The position numbers and the translations under genes were made by a program. 64,000 bases of DNA from Stachybotrys elegans (Eukaryota > Ascomycota > Sordariomycetes > Hypocreales > Stachybotryaceae): positions 558,001 to 622,000 of the forward strand of contig JAGPNK010000016.1 in assembly GCA_020746835.1 (NCBI GenBank), in the 5' to 3' direction. The notes beneath the pieces were generated by a model. The model worked only from the letters and a program-made list of their open reading frames with translations. It had not been told where the DNA came from and did not search any database. Shown piece by piece: positions 1-9,027 of this stretch (positions within the stretch are counted from its first letter, which is position 1; each line of letters opens with the position of its first letter).

Positions 1-39
1 AGCGAGCTCAGTTCCACCGTGTCGGACACGTGGGACGCC

Positions 40-848
40 TTACTTTGCGCCTTGGTCTTTCGTCGTCTCTGTTTTATTTTTTGCCTGGAGGCGTTGGAGC
101 TCTGCGATGCGTTCATCGACGAGAGCAATGTCTGCGTCGAATCGAAGCATCTTCTCTTCCAGCATGTGACTGTACTCTTGGTCCGATAACTTCTTCAACG
201 GAACCCATTGGGAGTTCATCCAGCTGGGGTCTTCACCCGCCAACTTCTCCCTGCGCGTAGTCAGTTTGTTGGCAATCATCTGCCCAACTCCGCCAAACAC
301 AGCCCACATTGCCGTGGTGGACTTGATAGTAGAAATGTCTGGAGCACGTTAGAAGCCGCCTCCATTTCCAATGCCACGGAGCCATACGCGTGATACTGAC
401 AAAGGCGCCGGCAACAGCACCCGAGATGGTGCTGACCAAAGTCTTGTCAATCGGCTTGACCCGTTCCTCACCACCATAATATCGCATGCCGATTGTTCGT
501 GCAACTGTCACCAGTCAGCCTTTTGGTTGCACCACGAGTGTTGGCAGCCAGTGAAACCTACACCAATAACTGCCTCCCAACTTGAGCCAATGAGTGCCAT
601 TCACCAAGGCATTGAGGAGTGGGCTGGTTTCTGTCGCAATACCCATTCCAACACCCACTACTGCACCGGCAGCACCTAAAGTATCCTTGTGAGCTTCGAT
701 CCATAACAGACTGGCTCATCATTGGCTTACCGGACCAGGCTGCAACCTCGAGGGGAGGAGTCACAACTTCCAGGACTGTAGGGGGCAGTAAGCCTCGCCC
801 CTGGCGTCGCCTGGGAGGCTCCGAGGGAGGCACACTGGCATCACTCAT
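40..848 (-). CDS. Conserved fungal small membrane protein, function unknown (215 aa, 4 exons)
   Basis: Spliced model: exons 848-731, 675-562, 504-388 and 338-40, with introns of 55, 57 and 49 nt; total length is a multiple of three. The last intron has a TTCTAAC branch site. The N-terminus is Pro/Arg-rich. Two glycine- and alanine-rich segments (about residues 40-60 and 105-140, the latter containing SGAVAGAF and FGGVGQM) look like membrane spans, and a charged C-terminal helix (about 160-215) looks like a coiled coil. The double glycine-rich layout is reminiscent of small mitochondrial inner-membrane proteins, but I recognise no named family. It is divergent from eIF4B. Coding status is supported by consistent splicing across four exons; function is not assigned. 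Confidence 0.75.
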
Positions 849-1681
849 GATGGGCGATTGTCGATAGCTGTCAAGATAATGAATGAACAGATCTCACGGA
901 ATGGTGCGGCGCGTGGGGCTTTGTCCAGTCTCCTCTGCAGGCCAACAGCAGGGCCGTGGGTGAGGGAGGACAGATGCCTGCCTGCCTGCTTGCCTGCCTG
1001 GTTTGGTGCCTCCTTACCAGCCAATCAATGCGATACGTCGAGTGAGAGCCGCGCCGTGTGTGGGTTTTGGTCCACGCAGCGGCAACCTTTTCCGCCTAAA
1101 AGTCGCTCAGTATTGGCTGAAGGAGGAGCAGGGCGCAGAGCGTATTGGGATTATCCGTCAAATCATGAGGGGAGTCAAGCTGGCTCTATGTATTCAGGGC
1201 AGTGCAGTGTGTCAAGGTTCGAATAGAGGCACCAATTGGCAGGCGGCAAAACGATAAAATCATAATAATGGGCAACACAAAAAGGTAGAATGGCAACTTT
1301 ACGGCGGGCTAATACCAAACGGGTCTAGCGCCACCCACTCCTGGTCGGTGAAAATTAAGAACCCTCACAAACTTGAATGCCTCAGTCGTCTTTTTTCCCT
1401 ACAGCGAGAGTAATTTTCGTCTCCTCCAACCCAACCCCAGACACTGTAACGCTTGTCGGGGTCCTGTTCTCTACCACGATTCTCCCCGGCTGCCCTCGAC
1501 GTCCGCCGACTCGACTCGTCAATTGACCTCTGCGAAATCTCCAGCGCCAGGCGCTCGATATCCCCCCTTCGATTCTTTCCCTGTTGAGGAGGAGCTGCTA
1601 GGTCCGGCTCCAGCCTCATCTAACGTCTACGCGCATCGGTCCCAGAATCCGTTGCGCGTGGCCGCCTGCAATACCGCCAAC
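849..1681. other. Intergenic region between divergent gene 1 and eIF4B
   Basis: About 830 bp without a convincing gene. It holds a short TGCC-rich repeat near 975-1002 and, toward the eIF4B side, pyrimidine-rich leader-like sequence. It presumably contains both promoters; no clear TATA element was seen. Confidence 0.5.
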
Positions 1682-3899
1682 ATGGGTTCGTCGTCACCCC
1701 TCCCCCGCAGCCGCACCCTATGCCCATCCCACAGCAGCGCTGACCATGATGGTGTTCCAGCTCCCAAGAAGAAAGAGCAGCAGCAGAAGATGTCCCTGGG
1801 GGACTTTCTGAATGAACCAGGTTAGTCTTGGCACCCCTCCATGCCCACGCCACCCCAGGGTTGGCATGTGGTTGACCCTTGGTTTGCTTTGCTTTGCGTC
1901 GCGGGGCTCTATCCCATTGCGCATCGCATCGCATCCCAACTCTGCATGCTGTGCAGCAGTATCATCATATGTGTCAACACTGGCGTTGTGTTGTGTTGCC
2001 TTGGCCACTTTCGGTGTACTAACAAGAGGGGCAGGTTTTGGTGGTGGTGGTGGCTCGTGGGCTGACGAGGTCGAAGAGACCTATGGTAAGCAACCTCCCC
2101 GCTGTACATACACACATACACACCGACATGGATGGCTAACATCTTCACAGTTACTGGTATGCGCCCGTAACACCATCTCGCCGCACCCGGCCTGCGATGC
2201 TGACTGTCCCCAGGTACCCAGCAACTCCCACCGAGCGAACGTTCTCGTCCCAGCGGTGGCTCCGGCTGGCAGGATCGAGGTTACTCGTCTGTGCGCGATA
2301 ACCTCCCCCAAAAGATCCCCGATAAGCCCCCCTTCACTGCGCACCTGGGAAACCTCTCCTATGATGCGACGGTCGAGACTGTGACCGAGTTCTTCGAGGG
2401 CTGTGATGTCGCCAGCGTTCGAATCATCGAGGACCGCGAGATGCAGCGCCCCAAGGGTTTCGGATATGTTGAATTTGGAAACGTCGAAGGCCTCAAGCAG
2501 GCCCTGACCCTGGATGGCCAGTCCTTCCAAGGCCGTATGATCAAGATCAAGATCGCTGATCCTCGTACGTCTTACTCTCTCCTATGTCCTCATGAGCTTG
2601 ACTAACATTCTTGTAGCCCGTGGAGGAATGGAGCCTCGAAGCGAGTCTGCCCGTGACCTGAGCGAGTGGACTCGTCGAGGACCCCTTCCAGATCTTCCCA
2701 ACCGAGGTGGACGTCAGCCCTCCGATTTTGGTGATCGCGAGCGTCGCCCTCCCCGTGAGCCTGCCCCCGAGGCCCGGGCTGCTCGCGAGATGACCTGGGA
2801 GCGTCGCGGTCCTCTTTCTCCCCTCCCCCAGCCCGAGGGTGGTGCTGGACCCCGTGATGGCAGCCGTCCTCCCCGACCTGCCCCCGACGGCATGGGCGAG
2901 CGCAGTGAATCTCGCCGTGGTGACCGCCGTGGATCTCCCGCCGCCTGGGGCGAGGGCAAGCAAGACCCTGCTCGACCCCCCAAGCCCGAGCGGGCACCCA
3001 CCGCTGCCGAGAAGGACTTCCAGTGGCGCGATCGCATGCGTGCTCCTGACGTTACCTCTCCCACTCAGGAGGGTGCTGAGACCCCCACCTCACCCGTCCC
3101 TACTCCCGCCGCGCCAGTGGGCCGCCCTCGTCTGAACCTCCAGAAGCGTACTGTTTCCGAGGCCACCGACGTTCTGTCCCCCACGGGTGGCGATGCCAAG
3201 GCTAGCCCCTTCGGAGCCGCGCGTCCTATTGATACGGCGGCACGCGAGAAGCAGGTCGAAGAGAAGCGCCAACAGGCCATTCGCGAAAAGCGTGAAGCTG
3301 ATGAGAAGGCCAAGGAGGAGCGCCGTCTGGCTAAGGAGGCGGCAGCCAAGGCTGAGGCTGAGGCTGAGGCCGAGGCCGAGAAGGAAGCCGAAGCCAAGAA
3401 GGAGGCTGAAGCGAAGGAGGCTGAAGCGAAGGAGGCTGAAGCGAAGGAGGCTGAAGCGAAGGAGGCTGCACAGGCTGAGGCTGAGGCTGAGGCTGAGGCT
3501 GAGGCAAAGGCCCAAGAGACCAAGGAGGCGGGAGACGCTGCAGCTGAGAATGGCGCAACTGCCGAGCAGAAGGTCCCCGTCCGCACCCGCGAGCCCCGGG
3601 AACCCAGGGAGCCCCGCGAGGGTGGTCAGGGCTACAAGTCGAGGGCTGCCGACGCTGGTAACTGGCGCTCCTCAGGACCGAGCGAGTCCCGCTACCGTGG
3701 AGGACCCGGTGGAGGCCGTGGTCGTGGCGGTGGTGCCCCCAGAGGCGGCCGCCAGGAGGGACGAGGACCTCGCACCAACGGTTCTGGTCAGTCGGAGCCG
3801 CCCACCCCTGGCGGTGCCGAGGACGGTCCTACCAAGGACGACGATGGCTGGACGACGGTCCCTAAGAAGGGACGTCAGGGCCGGCCGATTGCATCTTAG
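1682..3899 (+). CDS. TIF3: Translation initiation factor eIF4B (RRM protein, 584 aa)
   Basis: Exons 1682-1685, 1761-1820, 2035-2085, 2151-2156, 2214-2564 and 2617-3899 sum to 585 codons. Exon 1 contributes only ATGG; splicing to 1761 gives the N-terminus MAPKKKEQQQKM followed by SLGDFL, as expected for fungal eIF4B. SWADEVEE follows, then one RRM at about residues 78-155 with RNP2 (AHLGNL) and RNP1 (KGFGYVEF). The remainder is disordered: Arg/Gly/Pro-rich, an Ala-Glu-Lys tract (about 390-455) with four 15-nt repeats, an RGG-like region, and a terminal DDGWTTV motif. eIF4B stimulates eIF4A helicase during mRNA scanning in the cytosol. Oddities: the 4-nt first coding exon and the 6-nt fourth exon. 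The first intron is 75 nt, in frame and stop-free, so retention would add 25 residues near the N-terminus. Confidence 0.9.
2151..2156 (+). other. Candidate 6-nt microexon of eIF4B
   Basis: TTACTG is preceded by a branch-like GCTAAC and CACAG acceptor and followed by a GTATGC donor. The flanking introns (2086-2150 and 2157-2213) are 65 and 57 nt, normal lengths here, and the second has its own CTGAC branch site. Inclusion inserts Val-Thr in frame (Y-V-T-G-T-Q); skipping gives Y-G-T-Q, also in frame. Confidence 0.75.
3402..3461 (+). repeat. Four tandem 15-nt units inside eIF4B
   Basis: The unit GAGGCTGAAGCGAAG is repeated four times without change. It encodes the pentapeptide EAEAK, within a longer Glu/Ala-rich tract that probably forms a charged helix or disordered linker. 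Confidence 0.9.
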
Positions 3900-5394
3900 A
3901 CGCCATGGCACCACATGCCCCTCCCCCCTTTCCCCCACTACTCATGAATAGAGACGCCAACGCAAGATATACGATTTACGCCATGGCCTTGGCCTGTGGC
4001 AGTTGTCGCCTTTCCGCCCAACGGTGCGGGTGATTCACGATCTTTACCTTGACCTTCTGATCGGATTTCGGACATTTGGAAACTCTGATCCATCTGCACT
4101 GGGAATCTGTTTAGCGTTTCGTATCTATCGCACATGCTTCGATGCTCTCCTCCCCAAGATGGCACCTGGGGAGGGATTCCTCGACTCGTACCATAATTCG
4201 GGCGGTATATCTACGATTCCAACGATACCTGTCCACTGGCGGTGGCTTTTCTTTTATTTTCTTTTTGGCATCAAGCGGCCTGCGTGCCGTTGACGCTTTC
4301 GCTGAGCAGAGGAGAGAGAGACGTGGGAAGAGAAAAGGGGGGGACGAAGAAGGGAAGACAGGGTGGCAAGGAGGGGAAGAGGTCCTGTGTCTCTTTACAC
4401 GATACACTAGACAAAGATTTAACGCTCGATGCCGACGATTCTTCTTCTTCTAGTAGCATTAGGCCTGGCGTTTTCTTTTTCTCGATGCAAGAGGGGAAAA
4501 AGAAAAAGTTTTCTACTCCAAGGGGTCGGGCGCGTGAGAAAAAGGGAAACGGTCCGGATGCTTGCTTGCTTTTTTTTTTTTTTTGTTTTGTTTCCGTCTC
4601 CTTTGTTTATTCTTTCCTCATTTAGTTGTTGCCCGCCTCCTTTTTTCCGGTTTCTTTTGCTGATGAAGTCCTTCTTTTCTCTTTTTTTCTTGAGTCTGAT
4701 GATGACAGGAGGGAGGAAAGAAAGCAGGAAAGGAAACGCGGGGCGGAAGGGGATGACTCTTTACGATGTATGGGCTCTTCTTCTTTTCTTATTGAGAAAA
4801 AGGAAATATGATGAAAACTTCAGTTTAACCTGGTTTCCTTGACCGTTATTCGTTGTATGACCATGAGTAAATGTGAAGAGGAGGTCGGATGAATGTGTTG
4901 CACTGTTCAAGGGCGGGGAGAAAGAAAGACGTAATCCAATCTCTGCTCGCAAGCACCCGCCTTAGTAGTGCACGTAGTCGAAGAATGTGATGTGAGGCCA
5001 TTGGGTGCTGAAGCTATCTCCAACCTCATGCAGGGGAAGACGGCGTGAGTCAACCCGCCGGAGCCAGCTGGCCGCGGCTGGCGAGCCGCTCTGCATAAAC
5101 ATTAAAAGCCGCAGGCAGCACGAGTTCTTCCACTGTCCCTCATCTCATCTTCGCAACACATCGAGTCAAGTTGTTGAGGCGTGTGTGCCTTGCAAGATCG
5201 AATACGGTTGCCTGGCAGGCAGGCACACTTGAGCGTACTGATTCGAGGTAAGAAGCCGCTTCGGCTATTGTATCATTTTCATATCTTCTAACATTCACCA
5301 ACTTGCAGCCATCTCATTATCGCGAAAGACAAACCACCCTTCCGCGAGCAGCGTCACCAGTCTTCTCACGCAACTTCACCATCACCAATCCACC
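3900..5394. other. Intergenic: eIF4B 3' region and Nudix gene promoter/leader
   Basis: About 1.5 kb with no gene recognised. From about 4290 to 4800 it alternates purine-rich and T-rich tracts (runs of T near 4570-4583 and 4680-4690). The right end carries the probable leader intron of the Nudix gene. Confidence 0.5.
5248..5308 (+). other. Probable 5'-UTR intron of the Nudix gene
   Basis: GAG|GTAAGAAG donor, TTCTAAC branch site and CTTGCAG acceptor delimit 61 nt, ending 86 nt before the start codon. All three signals match the coding introns of this window, so transcription should begin upstream of about 5247. Confidence 0.6.
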
Positions 5395-6021
5395 ATGGCA
5401 TCGTCACCACCCACAGCCTTCAGTATCAACCCCGTTCCGGCGGCCTTCCTCCTCTCCAAGGCAGCATTCCTCGCCGCCAACCCGCACATCACCAACCTCA
5501 TGGCCGGCGCCATCGTCTTCCACCCGGCGACCGCCAAGACGCTGCTCATCCGGCGCGCGCCAACCGACACCTTCCCGCTCAAGTGGGAAGTCCCCGGCGG
5601 CAGCGTCGACGCCACGGACGCGCACCTCGCCGCCGCCGCCGTCCGCGAGCTCTGGGAGGAGACGGGCCTGTCTGCCACGGCCGTCCTCTGCGCCGTCGGG
5701 CAGGGCCTGCGGGATACCCCGGACGGCGCGTTCGACCGGGAGACGGGCATGTGCACCTTTGCGGGGAGGAGGCGCAACGTCTGGGGGAAAGCTACGTTTG
5801 TGGTGGACGGCGGGGACTGCGAGGGCGTTGTGCTGAGGCCCAAGGAGCATGTCGAATGGGCGTGGGTTACCGAGGACGAGGTCCGCGAGGGACGCTTCGA
5901 GGGTCCGGAGGGGAGAGCGCTGGATATGGTCAGCGAAGGCGTCACGCAGGTTGTTTTGGAAGCTTTCAGACTCAAGAGGGAGACGAATGGGTGGAAAGGA
6001 GTGTCGTCTTCAGCGCCTTGA
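5395..6021 (+). CDS. Nudix hydrolase (208 aa)
   Basis: Single exon. The Nudix motif is at about residues 68-92: PGG, then RELWEETGL with catalytic R84, E85, E88 and E89 present. The spacing between the PGG and REL parts is one residue longer than the classical box and the usual first Glu is not in place; this variant spacing occurs in some fungal NUDT-like proteins (family recollection). Nudix enzymes cleave nucleoside diphosphates linked to another moiety; the substrate cannot be told from sequence. No signal peptide or membrane span is visible. The ATG at 5395 is preceded by CACC. The gene is convergent with the downstream membrane-protein gene, 250 bp apart. Confidence 0.85.
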   Translation: MASSPPTAFSINPVPAAFLLSKAAFLAANPHITNLMAGAIVFHPATAKTLLIRRAPTDTFPLKWEVPGGSVDATDAHLAAAAVRELWEETGLSATAVLCAVGQGLRDTPDGAFDRETGMCTFAGRRRNVWGKATFVVDGGDCEGVVLRPKEHVEWAWVTEDEVREGRFEGPEGRALDMVSEGVTQVVLEAFRLKRETNGWKGVSSSAP

Positions 6022-6271
6022 GTGCCGTCGACACGACAACAGCACCAGAGTGGGAGGGCACACACCATGAATAGCTTTGAAGGGACAGCTAGAAGCTGCC
6101 AGAAGTCACATTAGATATCGTATAAGTATAAATGCTGGTATCGCTGACTCTGTATGCAAGTACCATCAACGGTACAGTGGAATAGTCGTACATGTTGCCA
6201 TCCATCATCCACCCGTGAATCCTTTCTTCTATCAACAGCCAAAGACAAAAGCTCTTAGGCCTCTCACCTTC

Positions 6272-7918
6272 TCATGACCGCTTCGCCCCCATCTCCTCCA
6301 TGCCGTAGTCATCCCAGTCCTCTTCTCCAGCGAGCTTTCTCCCTATCCAGATGCCCGCCCCCGTCAGCACGCTGCCCAGGAGGAACCAGCCCTCGAACCA
6401 GCCATCCACAAACGCCGGGCTCAGTGCCCCCCTCAGCGCGCCGCCGACCGTCGAGCTCACCTCCCCGGGCAGGTTGCTGCGCATGAGCAGCGAGGCGGAC
6501 ACGACGTACGTTGCGGCGACCTGGCCGACGGCCAGGGCGAGGTTGTTCTGGGCGTGCTGCCGCAGGCCCGGCATCCACTTGGCGAAGAGGTGGAACGTCT
6601 GCACCACGCTGTTGGCGCTCGCCAGCAGCATGACGCCGCTTAGCGCGAAGCTGATGATGCGCGCCCACGCCATCTGGTCCAGCTTGGGGTCCCAGTGCCG
6701 CGCCAGCAGGCCCAGGAACCGGTTGATAGGGTCGCTGCTGGAGAAGCTCGCCGAGGGGGAGTACGCCCGCCGCACCGTCGTCAGCGACGTGGCCAGGATG
6801 CGGTACAGGCAGTAGCAGCTAAACGCATACGAGGGGAGCAGCAGGAGCCGACCGAGGGGCGTCGCGGCGCGTGCCGTAGCGGCGCGGTGGTTCTTCATCA
6901 GGGACAGGTTGGCCTGGAGGTTGGCTTCCATGGCCTCCAAACCCGCAATCTCAACTCGCAAGGCACGGATCTCGGCCTCATCGCCCGTGGCCCCGCGTAT
7001 CGAGCCCATCACCTTGCTGACGAGCCCACCCGTGGCAGCTCGAGACCCCGCGTTGTGCTGTTCCGCCGTCTTGCGTTCCAGCTGCTGCAGGCGATGGCGC
7101 TTAGTGATGAGCATCTCGCTCGTGGCCTCGAGTCCTGCCTGCTTCCTCGTGACGTCAGCCTCGGTGACGGGCTTCTTCCTGCGGGTCGACACATCCGAGA
7201 AGGTGTACCATGGCGAAGACACAGAAGCGAAGCCCGCCAGCAGCGCCATAAGCGAGATGCCCACTACACCTACCCGCTCCAGGCACGCGCGCGTCAGCCT
7301 CTCGGTCCAGCTCCCGCCTTCAGCAGAGCCGGCGCTCGCGCCCGCGGGCACCGCGATCCCGACCGACCAGAAAGCAAACAGCCACCCGCCAAAGAGCGCC
7401 ATGTGAAGACCCCACGCCAACCGCGGCAGATGCCCCTTGGCCGTGCGCTGAAACTTCCAGCCAGCACCGCTGACAATGGACCGACACTCGAGCCACGGGA
7501 CCAGCACGACGAGCATGAAGAGCAGCGAGGGCTCCGTCACCCGCAGCGCGAGCTTGCGGGCCGCCGGGTGGACCACCTCGAGAATCTCCGCGAGTATCAG
7601 GGTGCCCAGCGTCGCCGCCAGCGCGACCGTTGTGCCAAATGTCCATGCTGCGCTCCTGCGCTTCCAGCTCTTGGCTCCGTGCTCAGCGTGGGCCTGTCGC
7701 AGCGCGGCCGGTGCGTGCGACGGCAGAAAGTGATCCTCGCCGTCGTGGGCATCGTCGGCGCTGCTAAGCCGGGGGAAGATGTGCTTGACGACGAGGATGT
7801 TGACGGCGGCGAAGACGGCGACAAAGGGGACGAGGTTGAGAAGGACGCCGGCCGTCACTGCGTTGGGGTCCGTCGCCACGCAGGCATCGTCTGCATCGCA
7901 GCCGGAGAAGGGCCACAT
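6272..7918 (-). CDS. GPHR: Golgi pH regulator / GPR89-family membrane protein (548 aa)
   Basis: Single exon. About five hydrophobic segments lie in the N-terminal half (starting near residues 25, 90, 135, 175 and 220). A long charged, coiled-coil-like cytosolic loop follows (about 250-350, with KKPVTEADVTRKQ and a Leu/Glu-rich stretch). Four more segments lie in the C-terminal half, including SYAFSCYCLYRIL and the tail FLLGSVLTGAGIWIGRKL. This 5 + loop + 4 layout matches the GPHR (ABA-GPCR domain) family. Animal members act as anion channels that acidify the Golgi; the fungal role is inferred from that. Length fits the family (about 450-550 aa). The ATG at 7918 starts MWPFSG. Confidence 0.88.
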   Translation of the reverse strand: MWPFSGCDADDACVATDPNAVTAGVLLNLVPFVAVFAAVNILVVKHIFPRLSSADDAHDGEDHFLPSHAPAALRQAHAEHGAKSWKRRSAAWTFGTTVALAATLGTLILAEILEVVHPAARKLALRVTEPSLLFMLVVLVPWLECRSIVSGAGWKFQRTAKGHLPRLAWGLHMALFGGWLFAFWSVGIAVPAGASAGSAEGGSWTERLTRACLERVGVVGISLMALLAGFASVSSPWYTFSDVSTRRKKPVTEADVTRKQAGLEATSEMLITKRHRLQQLERKTAEQHNAGSRAATGGLVSKVMGSIRGATGDEAEIRALRVEIAGLEAMEANLQANLSLMKNHRAATARAATPLGRLLLLPSYAFSCYCLYRILATSLTTVRRAYSPSASFSSSDPINRFLGLLARHWDPKLDQMAWARIISFALSGVMLLASANSVVQTFHLFAKWMPGLRQHAQNNLALAVGQVAATYVVSASLLMRSNLPGEVSSTVGGALRGALSPAFVDGWFEGWFLLGSVLTGAGIWIGRKLAGEEDWDDYGMEEMGAKRS

Positions 7919-9027
7919 CTGACGGCGCGGTCGGAGTCGGAGAGAGCGTTTGGGGTTATATGTATCGTCGTTGAATCGGTGTTGGTGGTCGTTGACGGTC
8001 GTTGGCGTGGTATAATGTAGTGTGGTTCTATAGCTTCGTGTTGCGTTGATTCGTGCGATGAGCCGCAGTAGAGCGCAATCCCCGGTGAGAATGTCCGTGT
8101 CGGCCTACCACGGGCATCGGAGCGAGGCAACGAGGAAGAGAGAGTAGCCAGGCGTTACGAAGCACGAACCAAACGAGTGTTGGCGGAATGGAAATGGATG
8201 GTTTAGATAGATGAATTGGATGCCATCAGCTCAGAATCCCACTTCCACCTTCTTCAAAGGTCCGGCTCCCAACAAGCCACGCGGGTCGCACGGGCTAGTG
8301 GGTAAAGCCAAGACCTGCAGTGGGGGATACCTGGGGCTACGGCGGCGGGCCAGTGGCTGACTGTGTCGTGCAAGGTTCCTCCAGGTACCTCGGGCTGCTC
8401 ATTTTAGGGCCGCGCTGCAAGCAAATGGACCGAGAGGAATGCTGGAGGGCATCAACTGGCGGCCATGGATGCCATATCCTGGTCCAGCCAATCCCGCCAA
8501 TACGAACAATCTCACGCAAATAGATCACGAGGACGCAAACGATAAACGAACCTGTGGATATTGGAGGGGGGTGCTTGTACTGTAATGAGACTAATTACTC
8601 CTCCTGCCACAGCCATCTGCGAGACGGCTGCGTGTTTCACTCTATTTATTGTTGGATCGTCAGGCCCTCTGCATTCGACGATCTGCAACCTGCAGGTTCA
8701 TGTACATACAGAGCATGCATGGACTTCCCCATCTCAAAACCGTCTCAGTGGTTGTCTGAACACAGTCAAGCCAGCCTTACCAGCGTCTTTCTTGTGTCGT
8801 GTGCATTGTGGTATCAAACCAAATCCTCAATAGTCGCTATCTTTGTCATTTCGCTATGAAATCCCTTGTTATCACATTGGGCACTCCAAAATCATAATGG
8901 CAAAGAGAAAGAAGAAAAGAAGAACAAGAGAAGAAAAAAAACCACCCTCCACTTGCAATCCCAATAACAGCCCGAACCAATCCACCGCTGTCAATCGCCG
9001 TCTTCCGCCGCTCTTTGGGTATCATGG
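7919..9027. other. Intergenic: GPHR promoter and 3' flank of the stress-protein gene
   Basis: About 1.1 kb with short open frames only, none with coding character. An A/G-rich stretch lies at 8898-8945. No RNA gene recognised. Confidence 0.5.

Noticed and set aside
1200..1235. Possible tRNA internal promoter (GGTTCGAAT)
   Set aside because: Only part of the B box matches, and no A box or cloverleaf could be built around it.
6695..8020. 441-codon open frame opposite the GPHR gene
   Set aside because: Shadow frame of the well-supported nine-helix protein on the other strand; Arg-rich without domains.
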